A program made the position numbers and the translations under genes. DNA of 64,000 bases from CAVLDP01 sp963661945 (GTDB lineage Bacteria > Bacillota > Clostridia > Lachnospirales > Lachnospiraceae), in the NCBI GenBank assembly GCA_963661945.1, contig CAVLDP010000007.1:7007-71006 (forward strand), given 5' to 3'. The first letter of the stretch is position 1; each line of letters begins with the position of its first letter. The notes under the pieces are model-generated. The model made no database searches and was not told the DNA's origin. It saw only the letters and a program-made list of their open reading frames with translations. Of this stretch, positions 54,609 to 64,000 are shown piece by piece.

Positions 54609-56054
54609 TTATCTGTCGTAGTTACCACGAATATCATCCTTTGGCGGCTCCATCGGATACTGACCGCTAAAGCAGCCTCGGCAAATTGGAAGATTATCTA
54701 CCATCTGGTCCAATCTCTCAATCTGAAGATAGCCAAGCGAATCCGCTCCAATCACCTTACGGATATCCTCAATCGTTCGATTATATGCAATAAGCTGCTC
54801 TCTAGCCGGAACATCCGTGCCAAAATAGCATGGCCACAGGAATGGTGGAGAGGAAATACGCACATGCACCTCCTTAGCTCCCGCTTCCTTTAGCATGCCG
54901 ACAATTCGATCTGATGTCGTTCCACGAACGATAGAATCATCAATCATGATAATCCTCTTGCCCTTCACCACTTCCTTCAGGACATTCAGCTTGACCTGAA
55001 CAGAGGTCTCACGATTGGACTGCTTTGGCTTAATGAAAGTACGACCTACATAGGTATTCTTCACAAAGGCTGTTCCATATGGAATTCCAGATTCCAGGGA
55101 ATAACCAAGTGCTGCCGCATTTCCAGATTCTGGAACGCCAACAACAAGGTCTGCTTCCACCGGTGAATCCATAGCCAGGAATCGCCCTGCCTTGATGCGT
55201 GATTCATAGACAGAGATATTATCGATATAACTATCCTGCCTTGCAAAATAAATATATTCAAAGATGCATCTGGCTTCTCTCTCCTTTGGCAGGCAGTGAG
55301 TCTTATCCGATGCTATCCCTTCTGGTGTAATCGTAACAATCTCACCCGGTTCCACATCGCGAAGGAATTCCGCTCCAACTGTATCTAGAGCACAAGTCTC
55401 AGAGGCCACAATATAGGCATTGTCTCTCTTACCAATAACAAGCGGCTTAAATCCATAAGGGTCTCTGGCAGCAATAAGTTTACGCGGGCTCATCACAACA
55501 AGTGAGAAAGCACCCTTCAGACGGTTCATTGTCCTACCGACTGCTTCTTCTACGCTCTTCGTATTCAGACGTTCTCTGGCGATATAGTAAGCAATCGTCT
55601 CTGTATCAATCGTCGTCTGAAAGATTGCGCCGGTACGTGCAAGCTCATCCCTAAGTTCATTGGCATTGATCAGATTTCCATTATGGGCCAGAGCCAGCGT
55701 CCCCTTCACATAGTTCAGTACCAGAGGCTGTGCATTGGAAATGGTTGACTCACCAGCCGTTGAATAGCGAACATGGCCAACGCCAATATTTCCTCGAAGC
55801 TTCTCAAGAGACCCATCCTCGAAGACTTCATTAACAAGGCCCATTCCCTTGTAGGAATCCACCTTACCCTTGGGACCGTTTGTATCACTAACCGCAATAC
55901 CGCAGCTCTCCTGTCCTCGATGCTGAAGAGCAAAAAGCCCATAATAAATGGTAGATGCCACATCATTGCCATCGAAGTCATAAATGCCGAAGACACCACA
56001 CTCCTCATGCAAGGAATCAAATGGCAGTTCTTCCTTATATAAAGTACTAGACAT
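54609..56054 (-). CDS. purF: Amidophosphoribosyltransferase
   Basis: PurF makes phosphoribosylamine from PRPP and glutamine, the first committed step of purine synthesis. The 481-residue protein has an 18-residue propeptide ending HEE, then Cys19 (ECGVFGIYD), the expected glutaminase nucleophile after processing. The phosphoribosyltransferase motif is RIIMIDDSIVRGTTS. Cysteines in ARCIFEY, LWPCYFG and ICRGCFSG match the [4Fe-4S] ligands of the Bacillus-type, oxygen-sensitive enzyme. It lies between purC and purB. Confidence 0.97.
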   Translation of the reverse strand: MSSTLYKEELPFDSLHEECGVFGIYDFDGNDVASTIYYGLFALQHRGQESCGIAVSDTNGPKGKVDSYKGMGLVNEVFEDGSLEKLRGNIGVGHVRYSTAGESTISNAQPLVLNYVKGTLALAHNGNLINANELRDELARTGAIFQTTIDTETIAYYIARERLNTKSVEEAVGRTMNRLKGAFSLVVMSPRKLIAARDPYGFKPLVIGKRDNAYIVASETCALDTVGAEFLRDVEPGEIVTITPEGIASDKTHCLPKEREARCIFEYIYFARQDSYIDNISVYESRIKAGRFLAMDSPVEADLVVGVPESGNAAALGYSLESGIPYGTAFVKNTYVGRTFIKPKQSNRETSVQVKLNVLKEVVKGKRIIMIDDSIVRGTTSDRIVGMLKEAGAKEVHVRISSPPFLWPCYFGTDVPAREQLIAYNRTIEDIRKVIGADSLGYLQIERLDQMVDNLPICRGCFSGQYPMEPPKDDIRGNYDR

Positions 56055-56070
56055 TACTATCTCCTATAAA

Positions 56071-56940
56071 TTATGCTCTGGAAAATGGCTTTCCGGTAAG
56101 AAGTTCAAAAGCTTCCTTGTACTTCTCAATTGTCTTATCAATTACATCCTGTGGAAGCAGATAATCACTATCTGGATTTGCCTTCAGCCAATCGCGAACA
56201 AACTGCTTATCAAAAGATGGCTGTCCCTGTCCGCTCTGATATCCCTCTACTGGCCAGAATCTGGAGCTGTCTGGAGTTAGTACCTCATCTGCAAGTACAA
56301 CCTCACCATTCTCGTCTAGTCCAAACTCAAACTTGGTATCTGCAATGATGATTCCTCTTGTCAGAGCATAATCTGCACATTTCTTGTAGATTGCAATTGT
56401 ATAATCGCGAATCTTCTCTGCATATTCTCTACCCTTGTCTCCGTAGATCTTCTCAAGTACAGTTACAGACTGTTCAAAAGAAATATTCTCATCATGATCA
56501 CCAATCTCAGCCTTCGTAGATGGAGTGTAGATTGGTTCTGGCAGCTTATCGGACTCTACTAAGCCTTCTGGAAGTCGAATGCCGCATACTGTACCATTCT
56601 CCTTGTAGGATGCCCAACCAGATCCGGTAATATAGCCACGTACAATGCACTCGATTGGAAGCATCTCAAGCTTCTTAACCATCATGCTGTTGCCATCATA
56701 TTCTGGTTTCTGAAAATACTCTGGCATATCCTTCACATTGGTAGAAATCATGTGATTCGGAATAATGTCAGATGTGAAGTCAAACCAGAACTTTGACATC
56801 TGTGTCAGAATTGCGCCCTTATCTACAATCTTATTCTTCAGAATAACGTCGAATGCAGAAATACGATCTGTTGCTACCATGATAATGCTATCTCCATTAT
56901 CATAGACCTCTCTTACCTTGCCCTCTTTCATTGGTTGCAT
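56071..56940 (-). CDS. purC: Phosphoribosylaminoimidazole-succinocarboxamide synthase
   Basis: PurC joins aspartate to CAIR to form SAICAR. The 289-residue protein has [28 protein letters not shown], the signatures [13 protein letters not shown] and [31 protein letters not shown]. It is slightly longer than the Bacillus form and closer to the approximately 290-residue type. It follows gpmI by 39 bases and precedes purF by 16, so purine synthesis is placed behind a glycolytic gene. Confidence 0.97.
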   Translation of the reverse strand: MQPMKEGKVREVYDNGDSIIMVATDRISAFDVILKNKIVDKGAILTQMSKFWFDFTSDIIPNHMISTNVKDMPEYFQKPEYDGNSMMVKKLEMLPIECIVRGYITGSGWASYKENGTVCGIRLPEGLVESDKLPEPIYTPSTKAEIGDHDENISFEQSVTVLEKIYGDKGREYAEKIRDYTIAIYKKCADYALTRGIIIADTKFEFGLDENGEVVLADEVLTPDSSRFWPVEGYQSGQGQPSFDKQFVRDWLKANPDSDYLLPQDVIDKTIEKYKEAFELLTGKPFSRA

Positions 56941-56979
56941 AATGAGAATTCCTTTCTTTAAGACACTAAAATATTCAAT

Positions 56980-58521
56980 TTATCTAACTAGCAAGCTCTT
57001 ACCAGTCATCTCAACTGGCTGCTCTAGTCCCATAATATCAATAAGAGTTGGAGCAATATCTGCTAAGCAGCCTCCCTCTCTTAAGGACCATCCCTCTTCT
57101 CCATTTACCAGAATAAATGGAACTGGATTGGTGGTATGTGCTGTATGAGGCTGGCCTGTCTCGTAATCAATCATCTTCTCAGCGTTGCCGTGATCTGCGC
57201 AGATGAAGAGTACTCCGCCCATTTCCTTAACAGCATCCACTGCTTCACCAACGAGAGAATCGATTCTCTCAACCGCAGCTACAGCAGCTGGAATCACACC
57301 GGTATGTCCTACCATATCCGGATTTGCAAAATTAATAACGATAACATCGTACTTGTCAGACTTGATTGCCTCAACTAAGTCCATACCAACCTCTGGTGCA
57401 CTCATCTCTGGCTTCAGATCATATGTCGCAACATCCTTAGGTGAATTCACAAGGAGACGGAACTCATCCACATTTGGGGCCTCAACACCACCATTGAAGA
57501 AGAATGTTACATGTGCATACTTCTCTGTCTCAGCAAGACGAAGCTGCTTCAGATTATGATTAGCAAGGAACTCACCAAAGGTATTCTTAATCTCTTCCTT
57601 CTGGAAGGCGATATGCTTATTTGGAATGGTCTCGTCATAATCCTTGAAGCATACGAAATAAGTATTAAGAAATGGTCTCTCAAAACCAGTAAACTTATCA
57701 TCGCAGAAAGCACGAGTCATCTCACGAGCACGATCTGGGCGGAAATTGAAGAAGATTACAGAATCGCCATCTTTTACAAGGGAAAGCGGCTTGTCATTCT
57801 CATCTACAATCACAGTTGGCTCTACAAACTCATCGGTAACATCCTTGGCATAGGAATCCTTCATGGCACAGATTGGACATGTCGCATGAATTCCCTCTCC
57901 TGTTGTAAGAGACTTATATGCCTTCTCTACACGATCCCAGTTGTTATCACGGTCCATTGCATAGTAACGGCCAGAGATCGATGCAATTCGTCCAACTCCA
58001 ATCTCATCCATCTTCTCCTGAAGAGCCTCAAGATAATCCTTACCAGATGCTGGAGGTGTATCACGTCCATCAAGGAAAGCATGAACATAGACCTTATCTA
58101 GTCCATTCTTCTTTGCCATCTCAAGAAGTCCATAGAGATGTGTATTATGGCTATGAACGCCACCATCTGACAGAAGTCCCCATAAATGCAAATCAGAGTT
58201 ATTCTTCTTGCAATTCTCCATTGCCGCAAGTAAGACTTCGTTCTGATAGAAGGTACCCTCTTCGATATCCTTGGTGATTCTGGTTAAATCCTGGTAAATG
58301 ATACGGCCAGCGCCAATATTCATATGACCAACCTCAGAATTGCCCATCTGTCCATCTGGGAGACCAACAGCAAGACCAGAAGCCTGTCCAGCAACAAATG
58401 GACAATCCTTCATGAGTCCATCCATGACAGGAGTATTTGCCATAGCAATGGCATTGCCCTCTGTCTTCTCATTTAATCCATAACCATCGAGTACCATTAA
58501 AACAACTGGTTTCTTACTCAT
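56980..58521 (-). CDS. gpmI: 2,3-bisphosphoglycerate-independent phosphoglycerate mutase
   Basis: GpmI interconverts 3- and 2-phosphoglycerate using two manganese ions and a phosphoserine intermediate. The 513-residue protein has the metal motif VVLMVLDGYGLNEKTEGNAI, the catalytic Ser in GQMGNSEVGHMNIGAGR, HAFLDGRDTPP and the C-terminal CADHGNAEKM. It continues the gap-pgk-tpiA glycolytic block after two lipoprotein genes. No terminator is visible between it and the CapA-like gene 51 bases upstream. Confidence 0.97.
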   Translation of the reverse strand: MSKKPVVLMVLDGYGLNEKTEGNAIAMANTPVMDGLMKDCPFVAGQASGLAVGLPDGQMGNSEVGHMNIGAGRIIYQDLTRITKDIEEGTFYQNEVLLAAMENCKKNNSDLHLWGLLSDGGVHSHNTHLYGLLEMAKKNGLDKVYVHAFLDGRDTPPASGKDYLEALQEKMDEIGVGRIASISGRYYAMDRDNNWDRVEKAYKSLTTGEGIHATCPICAMKDSYAKDVTDEFVEPTVIVDENDKPLSLVKDGDSVIFFNFRPDRAREMTRAFCDDKFTGFERPFLNTYFVCFKDYDETIPNKHIAFQKEEIKNTFGEFLANHNLKQLRLAETEKYAHVTFFFNGGVEAPNVDEFRLLVNSPKDVATYDLKPEMSAPEVGMDLVEAIKSDKYDVIVINFANPDMVGHTGVIPAAVAAVERIDSLVGEAVDAVKEMGGVLFICADHGNAEKMIDYETGQPHTAHTTNPVPFILVNGEEGWSLREGGCLADIAPTLIDIMGLEQPVEMTGKSLLVR

Positions 58522-58572
58522 ATTCTCTCTCCTTCACTATATCTCTCACTAAAAAGTAAGAAAAAACTATAT

Positions 58573-59952
58573 TTACTGGTTCTTCGGTCGAACAAGTCCG
58601 TCCTCTAAGAGCTCAGTTGTAGAGGCATAAGACCTCATACGTTCCATAATCGAATCCCGCTTCTCTCCTTCTGCAATGGATGTAACACCATAAGAGAAGG
58701 AACAAGGGATAAAATAAGGCGATATATTGCCATCACTATCAATTCGAATCTGTGCAAGACCTGTATCATAATCCTTTGGCATGTTCGAAGATGTGGCAAA
58801 CCAATAATTGCCTAAGCTATAGAAAATAGGAACATCTCCCATGTATTCTACTGACTGAAGGCAATGGGTATGGCCTCCAATAATCGCATCAGCGCCAGCC
58901 TCCACAAAGTCTTCTGCCAAGGAAAACTGATCTGCACCATAGGATGCATTTCCTTCTGTTCCCCAATGCACAATCGCAATCACAATATCTGCATTCGACT
59001 TAGCCTCTGCTATCTCACTACAGAACTTATCCGATATCAGGGTCTTAAGAACACCGGCTGTATTCTCTGTTGCTTCCTTTGTGTAATTGTAGGATCTCTC
59101 AACCTGAGTAGCGGAAACAATAGCAATCTTTCTGCCATTAATAATGTAGTAAACCGGCCTCATGGCCTCGGATAGATTTCTTCCTGCGCCGACATAAGGC
59201 ATCCCTGCATCTGATAGTGTATCAAGAGTATCAAGAAGTCCTATCTCTCCATAATCGTAGACATGGTTGTTGGCCAGACTCACAAGATCAACACCAATCT
59301 CTGAAAGATACGATACATAGGATGGATTTCCCCGGAAGGTATAAGCCTTGCCCGGAATGGCTGTGCCTCTGCTAGTATAGCAAAATTCATTATTCACCAC
59401 CATAAGATCTGCAGCCGTCATCTCTGAAAGCAAATCCTCAGAGAAGCACTCTATAAGCCCATTCTCTCGGCGATTCATGTAACTTGTAGTAGCGACATTA
59501 TCTGCCATACTGAAATCGCCTGCAAAATCAAGTACGGTTACATCTTCTGAAGCAGCCGTAATCTCATAGATATCCTCATCCTGATACATTCCATAAGCCT
59601 TGCAATACTCATGCCAAAGAACATGAATCGACTTACCAATGACCTGATACCATATCTTAGGATCAGAGTAATTGCCAGCTTCGGCAATTGTCGTAACAGC
59701 ATCTGATCCATATGTAGAACCAACAAATGAGAGAAAACTCTCATCGATTGGATAACCACCAATAAATTCTCTGGTAGAAGAACTTAAGATTACATCATAG
59801 GCCTCGTCAATGTTAGCAATTTGAACCTTCTGTACTTCCGCTTCCGTCCCATAATAGGTTTCAGACTCTACTCCTGTGGATGTACAACCAGTAAAAGCAA
59901 AAGAAACTAATAGAAGTAGTGCCAGAACCTTCTCCCATTTCTGACTAATCAT
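58573..59952 (-). CDS. CapA-family (poly-gamma-glutamate synthesis type) lipoprotein
   Basis: The 459-residue protein has a signal peptide ending FAFTGC, so Cys22 or nearby is lipidated and the domain faces outward. From residue 130 it matches the CapA/PGA_cap metallophosphatase-like fold: LMVVNNEFCYTSRG, YTFRGNPSYVSYLSEIGVDLVSLANNHVYDYG, VIAIVHWGTEGN and AIIGGHTHCLQSVE, with the His/Asp/Asn residues of the fold. No capB or capC genes are nearby, so a capsule role is doubtful. The first 130 residues are not recognised. It overlaps the Sel1-repeat gene by 8 bases, suggesting the two work together. Confidence 0.88.
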   Translation of the reverse strand: MISQKWEKVLALLLLVSFAFTGCTSTGVESETYYGTEAEVQKVQIANIDEAYDVILSSSTREFIGGYPIDESFLSFVGSTYGSDAVTTIAEAGNYSDPKIWYQVIGKSIHVLWHEYCKAYGMYQDEDIYEITAASEDVTVLDFAGDFSMADNVATTSYMNRRENGLIECFSEDLLSEMTAADLMVVNNEFCYTSRGTAIPGKAYTFRGNPSYVSYLSEIGVDLVSLANNHVYDYGEIGLLDTLDTLSDAGMPYVGAGRNLSEAMRPVYYIINGRKIAIVSATQVERSYNYTKEATENTAGVLKTLISDKFCSEIAEAKSNADIVIAIVHWGTEGNASYGADQFSLAEDFVEAGADAIIGGHTHCLQSVEYMGDVPIFYSLGNYWFATSSNMPKDYDTGLAQIRIDSDGNISPYFIPCSFSYGVTSIAEGEKRDSIMERMRSYASTTELLEDGLVRPKNQ

Positions 59953-61114
59953 TTAACTGATTCTCTACCCTCGCAACCGCTTCCTTCGCGCCTTCGTAAT
60001 TCTTGTCTTCAGCTAGCTTGTAATAGGCAAGAGCTGTAGATAAATCCTGTTCTACGCCATAACCATTCTCATACATATATCCCAGGTTAATCTGTGCAGG
60101 GGTATAATCCTGCGCAGCTGCGAGCTTATGATAATATACAGCCTGCGTATAATCTGTATCTACTCCATACCCATTGAAATAAAGATATCCAATCTGATTC
60201 AGGGCAGGTGCATAATCATGTTCTGCCGCCTGAAGAAAATACTTCATAGCTTCTTCATAATCCTGCTCTACGCCATAACCATTCTCATAGGCAACTCCAA
60301 GATAATACTCAGCGACCTTGTAATCATCCTCAACAGCAGAATCAAGATAACTAATTGCCTGTTCCTTATCCTCATCTTCTCCATTAATCAGAATCAGTGC
60401 CAGAGCAACCTTTGCCTGATTCACTACGTACTTCTCTGTGAGATCGGCATCCTCCGTAGCGGCAACGCCCTCGTAGAGAGAGATTGCCTTCTCCTGATCC
60501 TCATTTACATAGATTCCATTCTGATAGAGAATAGCAAGATAATAATCACCAGATAGAATACCCTTGTCATGTGCAGCCTGGAAATTGCGATAAGCAAGTG
60601 TCTGCATCTCCTCTATATCATGACTTAAGAGCTCCTCCTGTGTCTCATCGACAGTCTCTACATCCATGTTTTCCACTTCATAGAGATAGGTCTGCCCCAT
60701 TCCGACGTAACCTTCTGCAGCTCCGCTATTAATTGCCTTGGCGAAATAATCTCTCGCAGTTGAAAGATCCATCTCAACGGATGCACCATTCAAATACATA
60801 TAACCAAGAGCCACGTCTGAAAGCGGACAGCCCAAATCAGAAGCAGCAAGATAATAGTCATATGCCTTATCAAAATTCTGCTCAAGTTCGTCCGTACCAT
60901 AGTCATATCGAAGTCCCAGATAATAGTTAGCAAGCGCATCATTATCGTAAGTTAGAACTTCAAGATCTTTATTGGAAATGGTCTCATAATCGACAATCTC
61001 TGTATCTTCCGCTTCCTCTACTGTCTTAACTTCCTCCTGCTTCTCCTGACCACAGGACATGAGACTAAGTGAAAGTGTGCTAAGAAGAAGTATCGCTAAT
61101 AATTTACTCTTCAT
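59945..61114 (-). CDS. Sel1-repeat lipoprotein
   Basis: The 389-residue protein has a signal peptide with lipobox LMSC (Cys21), then an acidic spacer and about eight Sel1-like repeats from residue 65 onward, for example AEYYLGVAYENGYGVEQDYEEAMKYFLQAAEHD and PALNQIGYLYFNGYGVDTDYTQAVYYHKLAAAQD. Such repeats form helical solenoids for protein binding. It has its own promoter after the tpiA terminator and overlaps the CapA-like gene by 8 bases. A surface scaffold partner for the CapA-like protein is plausible but unproven. Confidence 0.9.
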   Translation of the reverse strand: MKSKLLAILLLSTLSLSLMSCGQEKQEEVKTVEEAEDTEIVDYETISNKDLEVLTYDNDALANYYLGLRYDYGTDELEQNFDKAYDYYLAASDLGCPLSDVALGYMYLNGASVEMDLSTARDYFAKAINSGAAEGYVGMGQTYLYEVENMDVETVDETQEELLSHDIEEMQTLAYRNFQAAHDKGILSGDYYLAILYQNGIYVNEDQEKAISLYEGVAATEDADLTEKYVVNQAKVALALILINGEDEDKEQAISYLDSAVEDDYKVAEYYLGVAYENGYGVEQDYEEAMKYFLQAAEHDYAPALNQIGYLYFNGYGVDTDYTQAVYYHKLAAAQDYTPAQINLGYMYENGYGVEQDLSTALAYYKLAEDKNYEGAKEAVARVENQLND

Positions 61115-61149
61115 GGTATTCTCCTAAATATCCATACTTTGCGCCAAAT

Positions 61150-61178
61150 ATTATACCATATTGGCCACTTCAGAAAAA
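61150..61178 (-). promoter_or_regulatory. Extended -10 promoter upstream of the Sel1-repeat gene
   Basis: TGG followed by a perfect TATAAT (-10 at 61150-61155, minus strand) lies just after the tpiA terminator and about 35 bases before the Sel1 start codon. The -35 (TTTTTC) is weak. It could drive the whole sel1-capA-gpmI-pur run. Confidence 0.65.
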
Positions 61179-61183
61179 GGAAA

Positions 61184-61220
61184 ACAAAGAAGAAGGAGGA
61201 GCCAAAGATATGACTCCTCC
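61184..61220 (-). terminator. Terminator after tpiA
   Basis: GGAGGAGTC pairs with GGCTCCTCC (9 bp with one G-U) around eight bases, followed by TTCTTTGTTTT on the minus strand. It ends the gap-pgk-tpiA block. Confidence 0.85.
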
Positions 61221-61249
61221 CACCTTAAAATTCTACGAATTGCACAATC

Positions 61250-61996
61250 CTAGTAATTTACAATCTTACCAAAATCAGCCTTAAGTGAAGCACCACCTAC
61301 AAGACCACCGTCAATGTTAGGCTTAGCAAATAATTCAGCAGCATTACCTGCGTTTACAGATCCGCCGTACTGGATACGAACAGATTCTGCAGTAGCATCA
61401 TCATACATCTCAGCGATGCACTCACGAATGCCCTTACATACTTCTTCTGCCTGATCAGATGTTGCAGTCTTGCCAGTACCGATTGCCCAAATTGGCTCAT
61501 AAGCGATTACAAGATTTGCTACATCAGCTGCAGCTACACCAGCTAAATCAGACTTGATCTGAAGACGAATCCAATCCATGGTAACGCCCATCTCTCTCTG
61601 CTCAAGTGTCTCACCGCAGCAAAGAATTGGTGTAAGGCCCTTCTCGATAGCCTTCTTCACCTTCTTGTTCAGGAATTCATCTGTCTCACCGAAATACTCT
61701 CTTCTCTCAGAATGACCGATTACAACATACTTAACACCAGCATCTACAAGCATATCTGCAGAAATCTCACCAGTATAAGCACCCTTGTCCTCGATATAGA
61801 GATTCTCAGCACCAACTGCTACATTTGTGCCCTTGCAAGCCTCAACAACAGGAACGATGTCGATTGCAGGAACGCAGTAAACAACATCTACAGAATCACT
61901 CTTAACTAAATCCTTAAGCTCAGCAACAAGAGCAACAGCCTCAGAAGGAGTCATGTTCATCTTCCAGTTGCCGGCAACAATTTTTCTTCTTGCCAT
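61250..61996 (-). CDS. tpiA: Triosephosphate isomerase
   Basis: TpiA interconverts dihydroxyacetone phosphate and glyceraldehyde 3-phosphate. The protein (248 residues from the ATG at 61994-61996, with GGAGG 8 bases upstream) has the N-terminal [13 protein letters not shown], catalytic His in [13 protein letters not shown], catalytic Glu and loop in [15 protein letters not shown] and the phosphate site YGGSVN. The longer open frame adds five codons that contain the ribosome site. It follows pgk by 18 bases. Confidence 0.98.
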   Translation of the reverse strand: MARRKIVAGNWKMNMTPSEAVALVAELKDLVKSDSVDVVYCVPAIDIVPVVEACKGTNVAVGAENLYIEDKGAYTGEISADMLVDAGVKYVVIGHSERREYFGETDEFLNKKVKKAIEKGLTPILCCGETLEQREMGVTMDWIRLQIKSDLAGVAAADVANLVIAYEPIWAIGTGKTATSDQAEEVCKGIRECIAEMYDDATAESVRIQYGGSVNAGNAAELFAKPNIDGGLVGGASLKADFGKIVNY

Positions 61997-62014
61997 TATT
62001 CTATCCTCCAATAA

Positions 62015-63214
62015 TTATCGATCATTAGCAGCAGCTACACCAGGAAGCTCCTTGCCCTCTAAGAATTCAAGTGATGCACCACCACCAGTAGAAATGTGTG
62101 TCATCTTATCTGCGAAGCCTAAGTTATTCGCAGCAGAAGCTGAATCACCACCACCGATAATTGTTGTACCATCGATTGCAGCAAGAGCCTTGCATACAGC
62201 AATTGTACCATTTGCAAAGTTAGGCATCTCGAAGCAGCCCATTGGTCCATTCCAAACTACAGTCTTAGCACCCTTGATTGCCTCTGTAAAGAGCTCGCAG
62301 GTCTTAGGTCCAATATCAAGACCTTCCATATCAACAGGAATATCTCCACGACCTACAACCTTGAAATTGCAATCATTAGAGAAATCATCACCAACAACAG
62401 TATCTACAGGAATCAGAAGCTTAACGCCCTTATCAGCAGCCTTCTTCTCCATCTCAAGGCAGTAGTCCTTATAGTCTTCCTCAAGAAGAGACTTACCAAC
62501 TTCCTCACCATGAGCTGCCATAAAGGTATAAGCCATACCACCACCAATGATTAATGTGTCGACCTTGTCCAGAAGATTCTCAATAACAGGAATCTTAGAT
62601 GATACCTTAGCACCACCAAGGATTGCTACGAATGGACGAACTGGATTCTCAACAGCATTGCCAAGGAAGTCAATTTCCTTCTCCATTAAGTATCCAACAA
62701 CAGCTGTATCAACAAGGCTAGCCACACCAACATTAGAGCAATGTGCACGGTGAGCTGTACCAAATGCATCATTTACAAATACATCACAGATTGAAGCAAG
62801 ATCCTTGGAGAAAGCTTCTCCATTCTTGGTCTCTTCTGGGCGGAAACGAGTATTCTCAAGAAGAATAATCTCTCCATCCTTCATGTTCTCAACTGCTGCA
62901 CGAGCATTCGCTCCTACAACCTCAGGATCAGCTACGAACTTCACTTCCTGGCCAAGCAGTGCAGAAAGTCTCTCTGCAACAGGTGCAAGTGTAAGCTTCA
63001 CCTTGTCTTCTTCTGTCTTTACCTTGCCAAGATGTGAGCAAAGGATTACCTTGCCGCCATCAGCAACAAGCTTCTTGATTGTAGGAAGAGCTGCTACCAG
63101 ACGATTCTCATCGGTAATCTTTCCATCGATAATAGGTACGTTGAAGTCACAACGGCAAAGAACTCTCTGTCCCTTGACGTTAATGTCATCTACGGATTTT
63201 TTGTTTAATGCCAT
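62015..63214 (-). CDS. pgk: Phosphoglycerate kinase
   Basis: Pgk makes ATP from 1,3-bisphosphoglycerate. The 399-residue protein has the N-terminal substrate motif [51 protein letters not shown] and the C-terminal nucleotide site [15 protein letters not shown] plus [18 protein letters not shown]. Length is typical. It lies between gap and tpiA, with a strong terminator between gap and pgk, so the ratio of the enzymes may be set by partial termination. Confidence 0.98.
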   Translation of the reverse strand: MALNKKSVDDINVKGQRVLCRCDFNVPIIDGKITDENRLVAALPTIKKLVADGGKVILCSHLGKVKTEEDKVKLTLAPVAERLSALLGQEVKFVADPEVVGANARAAVENMKDGEIILLENTRFRPEETKNGEAFSKDLASICDVFVNDAFGTAHRAHCSNVGVASLVDTAVVGYLMEKEIDFLGNAVENPVRPFVAILGGAKVSSKIPVIENLLDKVDTLIIGGGMAYTFMAAHGEEVGKSLLEEDYKDYCLEMEKKAADKGVKLLIPVDTVVGDDFSNDCNFKVVGRGDIPVDMEGLDIGPKTCELFTEAIKGAKTVVWNGPMGCFEMPNFANGTIAVCKALAAIDGTTIIGGGDSASAANNLGFADKMTHISTGGGASLEFLEGKELPGVAAANDR

Positions 63215-63262
63215 GATTAAACCTCCTTTTTCTTTTTCTTATATCCCTAGGGAGAAAAATAA

Positions 63263-63295
63263 TAAAAAAGGAGTCCGGCCCAAGTGCCGGACCCC
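63263..63295 (-). terminator. Terminator between gap and pgk
   Basis: GGGGTCCGGC pairs with GCCGGACTCC (one mismatch or G-U) around six bases, followed by six T on the minus strand. It lies right after the gap stop. No strong separate pgk promoter is evident in the remaining 48 bases. Confidence 0.9.
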
Positions 63296-63316
63296 TAAAT
63301 GGTCTAGTTGTAGAAA

Positions 63317-64000
<684 letters not shown>

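Noticed and set aside
57511..58101. 196-codon plus-strand open frame
   Set aside because: It is antisense to gpmI, whose motifs are complete. It has no ribosome site or recognisable domain.
58573..59952. Capsule (poly-gamma-glutamate) locus
   Set aside because: Only a CapA-like gene is present; no capB or capC nearby, and neighbours are metabolic.
61953..62465. 170-codon plus-strand open frame
   Set aside because: Antisense to pgk and the tpiA start, with Ser/Pro-rich shadow composition.

Overview
The window reads as a chromosomal stretch of an anaerobic, moderately AT-rich Firmicute of class Clostridia, most likely family Lachnospiraceae. The evidence is pyruvate:ferredoxin oxidoreductase, AddAB in place of RecBCD, a tetrahydrofolate (THF) riboswitch on folT, clostridial families (DUF4364, DUF1385, PFL/UPF0210 with its ACT partner), lipoproteins with Gram-positive lipoboxes, strong Shine-Dalgarno sites and sigma-A-type promoters. 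Nearly all genes lie on the minus strand. The plus-strand exceptions are a malic enzyme/DUF4364 pair, one ABC-F gene and one SulP transporter, so the minus strand is probably the leading strand here. I see no prophage, insertion sequence, CRISPR array, tRNA or rRNA gene.

From 1 to 14000 (read right to left) lie rho, rpmE with a structured leader, DUF1385-prmC-prfA, then a promoter inside the end of prfA driving a THF riboswitch and folT-addB-addA-small acidic protein-PrsA-like foldase. From 14100 to 24600 lie malic enzyme and a DUF4364 regulator (plus strand), a flavin reductase with a CBS/DRTGG pyrophosphatase, a coiled-coil membrane protein, the large nifJ gene, and a divergent ABC-F gene. 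From 24577 to 36130 is one long minus-strand run: aminopeptidase P, polA, coaE, an FtsA-like protein, a metallo-beta-lactamase-fold hydrolase, the ACT/PFL pair and an HD-GYP c-di-GMP phosphodiesterase.

From 36220 to 45770 is the division and cell-wall (dcw) cluster mraZ-rsmH-ftsL-ftsI-mraY-murD-ftsW-ftsQ-ftsZ. It starts with a strong promoter followed by four GTGG boxes at exactly 10-bp spacing (an MraZ operator), and ftsZ has its own promoter. From 45860 to 49240 is a protein-export, RNA-decay and ribosome-rescue block: secG, rnr, smpB and tmRNA (ssrA). SmpB and tmRNA act together in trans-translation, and RNase R degrades the released messages.

From 49257 to the end are a SulP anion transporter and a minus-strand metabolic block: gap-pgk-tpiA (glycolysis), a terminator, a new promoter, a Sel1-repeat lipoprotein, a CapA-like lipoprotein, gpmI, purC-purF-purB, an Mrp-type ATPase, a cyclophilin and a TPR protein.

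Most of the window is core housekeeping, and I did not find a convincing new defence or mobile system. The points most worth a second look are regulatory architecture (riboswitch with a built-in anti-Shine-Dalgarno switch, MraZ boxes, rpmE leader, tmRNA lacking an encoded CCA) and a few unusual proteins (FtsA-like protein with a long C-terminal extension, HD-GYP receptor, orphan coiled-coil protein, repeat-bearing tails on RNase R and FtsI). All promoter, terminator and RNA calls were made by eye, without folding or homology searches.
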